This document shows, piece after piece, positions 60,414 through 64,000 of a DNA stretch of 64,000 bases; position 1 is the first letter of the stretch, and the number at the start of each line of letters is the position of its first letter. Below the pieces are notes generated by a model. That model was not told the DNA's origin, did not search any database, and was given only the letters and a program-made list of their open reading frames with translations. Origin of the DNA: Hybos culiciformis (Eukaryota; Arthropoda; Insecta; Diptera; Hybotidae); NCBI GenBank assembly GCA_964007475.1, contig OZ023273.1, positions 71,959,842 to 72,023,841 of the forward strand. The letters are read 5' to 3'. The translations under genes were made by a program, and so were the position numbers.

Positions 60414-60597
60414 ACGTTGTCGCAAAGTAAATTGAACTTAAAAAAAATTCGACTACGATTAGTAATATTTCGCTGTGTGTTCTGAAATTTTTTTTCAACC
60501 TTAAGGAAATCTGATGATTAATTCCTCTTTTAAGGTAAGCAACCAATGTGAACATGAATATAGCCGCTCCTCCTGGTTTTGATATACTGGATTACAC

Positions 60598-62850
60598 AAT
60601 GCAGTTTTTAATTAGTTTTTTTTTATACTGTAGCTACTTATTAAATAAATAAAAATATAATGAAACGTAGGATTTGTGGCACCTGGTTAAAAACACAAAA
60701 ACTTAGTTTTATAGTAATTAGTGTCGTCATACAATTACAATGTTTTTTTTTTAACTTTTAATATAGAAAATAAATAAAAAAAAACTTTTTTTCTATAATA
60801 AAATAGTTTATCTCTTCTCTTTTTGTTTGTTGAGAGTTCATAGTATTAAAAAACAAAAAAAAAATAAATTCCTCAATAATTCAAAACTAAACACAATTTA
60901 CAAACTATACAAAATAAAAAAATTATTAGGAAAAGCCATTTAATTGAGGTCAGTTCAAAATTTAAATGCAATTTCTTTTTTTTTATAAGTAGAAATAATG
61001 TTTGAAATTCAAAAATTTATTATTCAAAATATCCGTAATGGAAGTTATAAATTAAAGTTAAAAAAAAAAAAAAAAAATTCACTAGAAAAATCTAGATAAA
61101 AAAATAAAAATAAGTTAGGCCATAAATATAATCATTAAAAGCTTATGCATAAAATCATTTTGTTTTTCCCTCTAAATTGCATATACATTGCATGTACTCA
61201 ATATACATTCATAACATAGAAATAGCTTTCAAATATCTAATAAAATTTTATTTTGAAATAAATATTTAATGAAAAAAAAAAAAAAAAAAACATAGAAAAA
61301 AAGTTAATAAATAAAATTCAGAATTCTAGTTGAAAATAAAATATTTAAAACTTTTTGCATAGATACATACTTTAATTAATGCTATATCTATACATTATGA
61401 TATTGACTATTTTTTAGATATTTCTATAAATAAAATATCTGTCCACACAATTATTATATAAAACCAAATAAAAATGAGATTGAATGACATTTATAATTAT
61501 TTACGAACTATCGTGAAGACTATCTGATATGAAAGTCTTGTGAAAGAATACTTGAACGGAGAGTGTACTTGAGAAATTTTTTTATCTTTAGAATAATGTT
61601 GTGATAGTAGGTATATTGTATTTGTTTAATAAATGTTGTCAAGATGTTTTGCAAATTTTGTTTTGAGAATAAACTATAATTCCAACAAAAGGTTTAAAAA
61701 GTTTATTTATTATAACACTATGTAATTGCGTTTTCAAAGCAATTTTTTTTTTCGCATAATAAGTAATATTTCTACAATTCCAATTTTGTTACTTAAATAT
61801 TTGAACATATTTGAGAAGTTTCCCTTTAAAATTGCTCGGAAAAAAAGTACTAGGTGAAAGGCGAACATTGAAATTTCGGAGAAAGAATATAATTAAAACC
61901 GGGTTATTTTCTTGCATTATCTGCTTGTAATTTTCCAATAAATTTTATAATCAAATTTAGCAAATCGTCGAAAAAATGTATCGCAAAAGCTACTAAATAT
62001 TAGTTTTTATTATTAATTCAAGAGCGAATCAAATTTTAACGTAAAAAAGCTACAAATGTCAAAACAAATTTTTTCGATAGTTTTTCAAAAAAAATTTACT
62101 AAATTAAATATGGCGTAAGATGAATTTTGAAAATATTATTTTGAATAATGCTAAAAATCATATTGAAAAACTATAGTATTTACTATTTTTCCATGCCTTA
62201 AATAATAATACTCAATCTTACAATACAGTCATATTCAGTGATGAGCTGCCAAAATTTGTACAACGGTTCTCTAGAACTTAAAACTTGATTATAGTTTTAA
62301 ATAACATTTTTATTCGTATAAAATAAGAAATTTCAAATCATATTATTCTTTATTAATTTAATATTGAGTGCACTTAAAAATATGCAAATTGCTTATAAAA
62401 TGTAATTTAAGTAAAATAAAAAAATATAAAAGAATATTATCTGAATGTAATGTCCCGGAATATCCAGGACTTTCCCGGACTTAAATCGTATGTCCTGCAT
62501 TGAAAATTGTCCCGGACTCATTATTTCCAATTAAATAACACTGCTTTGGTTTAACTGGCAACAATTATTTAAATCCAAAAATTCAACGTAGATAAATTAA
62601 AAGCGATACTGCAAGTGAAGTGTGATTTCTCCTATCATGTGAAGAGTTTTATAAGTTTATTTTTATTAATGAAATTTGCAAAAAAAAATTCACAAAATAC
62701 CCCAACTAGTAGATTATTCTTGTAAATAAGTGTTATACCACTTATAAGCTGTATAAAATTCTAGTAAAAGGATTCGTGATACTGAATCATAGTGATCTTG
62801 TTATGCAACATTTATAAGAATTCTATTTCATCAAAAAATATAATCAGCTC
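60598..62850. other. AT-rich spacer, no gene seen
   Basis: Mostly simple AT DNA. A short cluster of TCCCGGACT words lies at 62452-62520. Nothing else recognised. Confidence 0.45.
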
Positions 62851-63260
62851 TTTAATGCCGGTTTCAGTCTTCCTATTAGACTTCATCTTATCCCAAAATT
62901 CTTCTTCTCTTTTACTTCGTACATATGAGTAAAAAGGAAAAAAAATGTTCTTTAATGCGGACCGTGATCCTGCTATTAGCTTCTATTTTCATAACAAAAC
63001 TATTTTTTCTCTCTTTTACTTCGTACAAATGAGTAAAAAGGAAAAAAAAAGTTCTTTAATGCCGGCCGTGATCCTGCTATTAGCTTTTATTTTTATAACA
63101 AAATTATTTTTTTTCTCTTTTACTTCATACTATGAGAAAAGAGGAAAAAAATTGTTCTTTAATGCCGGCCGTGATCCTGCTAGTAACTTTTATATTTGTT
63201 TTTTACTTTGCACTATGAGAAAAGAGGACAAAAATAGTTTGATGCGTATTTGCCGAATGC
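62851..63260. repeat. Tandem repeat, about four units of 100-104 bp
   Basis: Units begin TTTAATGC(C/G)GG at 62851, 62951, 63055 and 63158. Units two to four share CGTGATCCTGCTA, TTTTACTTCGTAC and GAGTAAAAAGGAAAAAAA-like blocks; the first and last units are the most diverged. The 114-codon frame 62945-63289 simply reads through the array (its peptide repeats itself) and is not a gene. Confidence 0.88.
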
Positions 63261-64000
63261 TTTTAAAAATGAAAACAAAAATAATTTAAATTCCGTGTTA
63301 CCAGGTTATTGCACTAATCCCCTAACCATATAAACATAATAAGGACTTGAGAGAGTTTATAGTTTGTAAAAATATTACTTTGACTTCCTTTACGTTGACT
63401 TTTTAATTACAATTTTGCGGAAATTCATGATTTCAAAATGATGCACTTATTGTACGGAAATATAAAATTATTTTGTAAGGGTTGAATGGTTCAAATGGTC
63501 CGAAATAAGAAAAGAGTATGATGATCGGAAAATGAATCTAAAGGATTTTTTAGTTAGACGTATCCTTGGGTGAAATTTGTAAGAATTTTTGCCCGGATAA
63601 TTATTATTTTCTAAATTTTTACGTTGTTAACAAAATACTAATTATTTCGGGAAATAAAATTAAACTACTGAGTGAGAATTTAATATCATTCTTAAGGTTG
63701 AATTTTTAATACCTTCCGTTTTGTCTAAAAATTCGCAGTTTTTTATGCTTGTTAATTTCATAATACCTAGAACTCCAAAATGTTTAAATTATCTATAGAC
63801 ATGGCAATACAGACAGGTTGTTTACCATTTTAGTTTTTTTGTTCGTGTGATAAAAAAACTTATAGTGAATGATACCAGTGAATAGTTTAACTTCACTAGA
63901 ACTCTTTCGTGTAAAAAAACACGAAACTATTAATTAAAAAAAAAAATCTAATCTAAAGGAAAATTCGTTTTTGATTAATTTTTGCTTCAAAAATGAAAAA
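63261..64000. other. AT-rich spacer, no gene seen
   Basis: Nothing recognised up to the window edge. Confidence 0.5.

Larger units (their letters stand above)
58738..60589. mobile_element. Non-autonomous hAT element with nested insertions, 1852 bp
   Basis: The left end CAGTGCTTCTCAAACTTTTT is a typical hAT terminus. The right end, reverse-complemented, begins CAGTATATCAAAACCAGGAG, an imperfect match. A perfect 8-bp duplication GATTACAC flanks the element (58730-58737 and 60590-60597). GGCTCCTC near the left end and GCCGCTCCTC near the right end also echo each other. The interior is enlarged by at least one nested element (58917-59518) and a 21-bp inverted-repeat pair. No transposase remains. 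Confidence 0.78.

Noticed and set aside
62851..63260. CRISPR-like array
   Set aside because: Units are contiguous 100-bp tandem repeats without spacers, in a eukaryotic genome.
62945..63289. 114-codon open frame with internally repeated peptide
   Set aside because: Reads through the minisatellite, whose period is not a multiple of three.

Overview
This is a very AT-rich arthropod (most likely insect) nuclear window. It has no recognisable host protein-coding gene and reads as a repeat-dense intergenic or intronic stretch. Insect origin is inferred from three things: extreme AT content with long A/T homopolymers, a gypsy-type (errantivirus-like) LTR element carrying an env gene, and a dense set of hAT, Harbinger-like and TTAA/TA-type non-autonomous DNA elements. 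I cannot resolve the order. A 200-base N block (41129-41328) is a scaffold gap.

Layout. 1-8.1 kb: two copies of an unnamed repeat built from short 'words' (TACGACAAATAAG and relatives), plus three short inverted-repeat elements: hAT at 3228-3599 with a perfect 8-bp target duplication, Harbinger-like at 3691-4238, hAT-like at 4385-5260. 8-31 kb: mostly AT-rich spacer with scattered non-autonomous hATs (14182-14802; 17855-18653), one decayed hAT transposase fragment (20929-21548), a pair of TTAA-type elements (24123-24372 and 25211-25537) and a TTGTGC-rich repeat (26.8-27.2 kb). 31.2-33.6 kb: a complete 2463-bp hAT element with terminal inverted repeats, a perfect 8-bp duplication and a BED-type transposase broken by one frameshift. 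35.9-38.7 kb: foldback elements, one carrying a 5S rRNA-derived SINE-like module, and strong hairpins. 42-48.4 kb: tRNA-derived SINE copies, another hAT, and TTAA-type and foldback elements. 49.0-57.6 kb: a foldback element with an unexpectedly GC-rich core, whose right arm has been split by the gypsy-like provirus (49748-57556, minus strand). 57.6-60.6 kb: a second 5S module inside a foldback element, then a hAT with nested insertions. 62.85-63.26 kb: a roughly four-copy tandem repeat of about 100 bp.

The only long coding content belongs to transposons. The provirus has nearly identical LTRs, a tRNA-Lys-like primer site, a polypurine tract and a 4-bp duplication (TGTA). Its gag and pol carry several single-base frameshifts, one nonsense codon and a changed protease active-site triplet, while env stays open for 523 codons. 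Many single-base breaks in a young element could be real decay or uncorrected long-read errors.

The most unusual signals are: (i) 5S rRNA-derived modules lying inside two foldback elements; (ii) the word-array repeats, whose core word recurs in the 49-kb foldback element; and (iii) the GC-rich hairpin core of that element.
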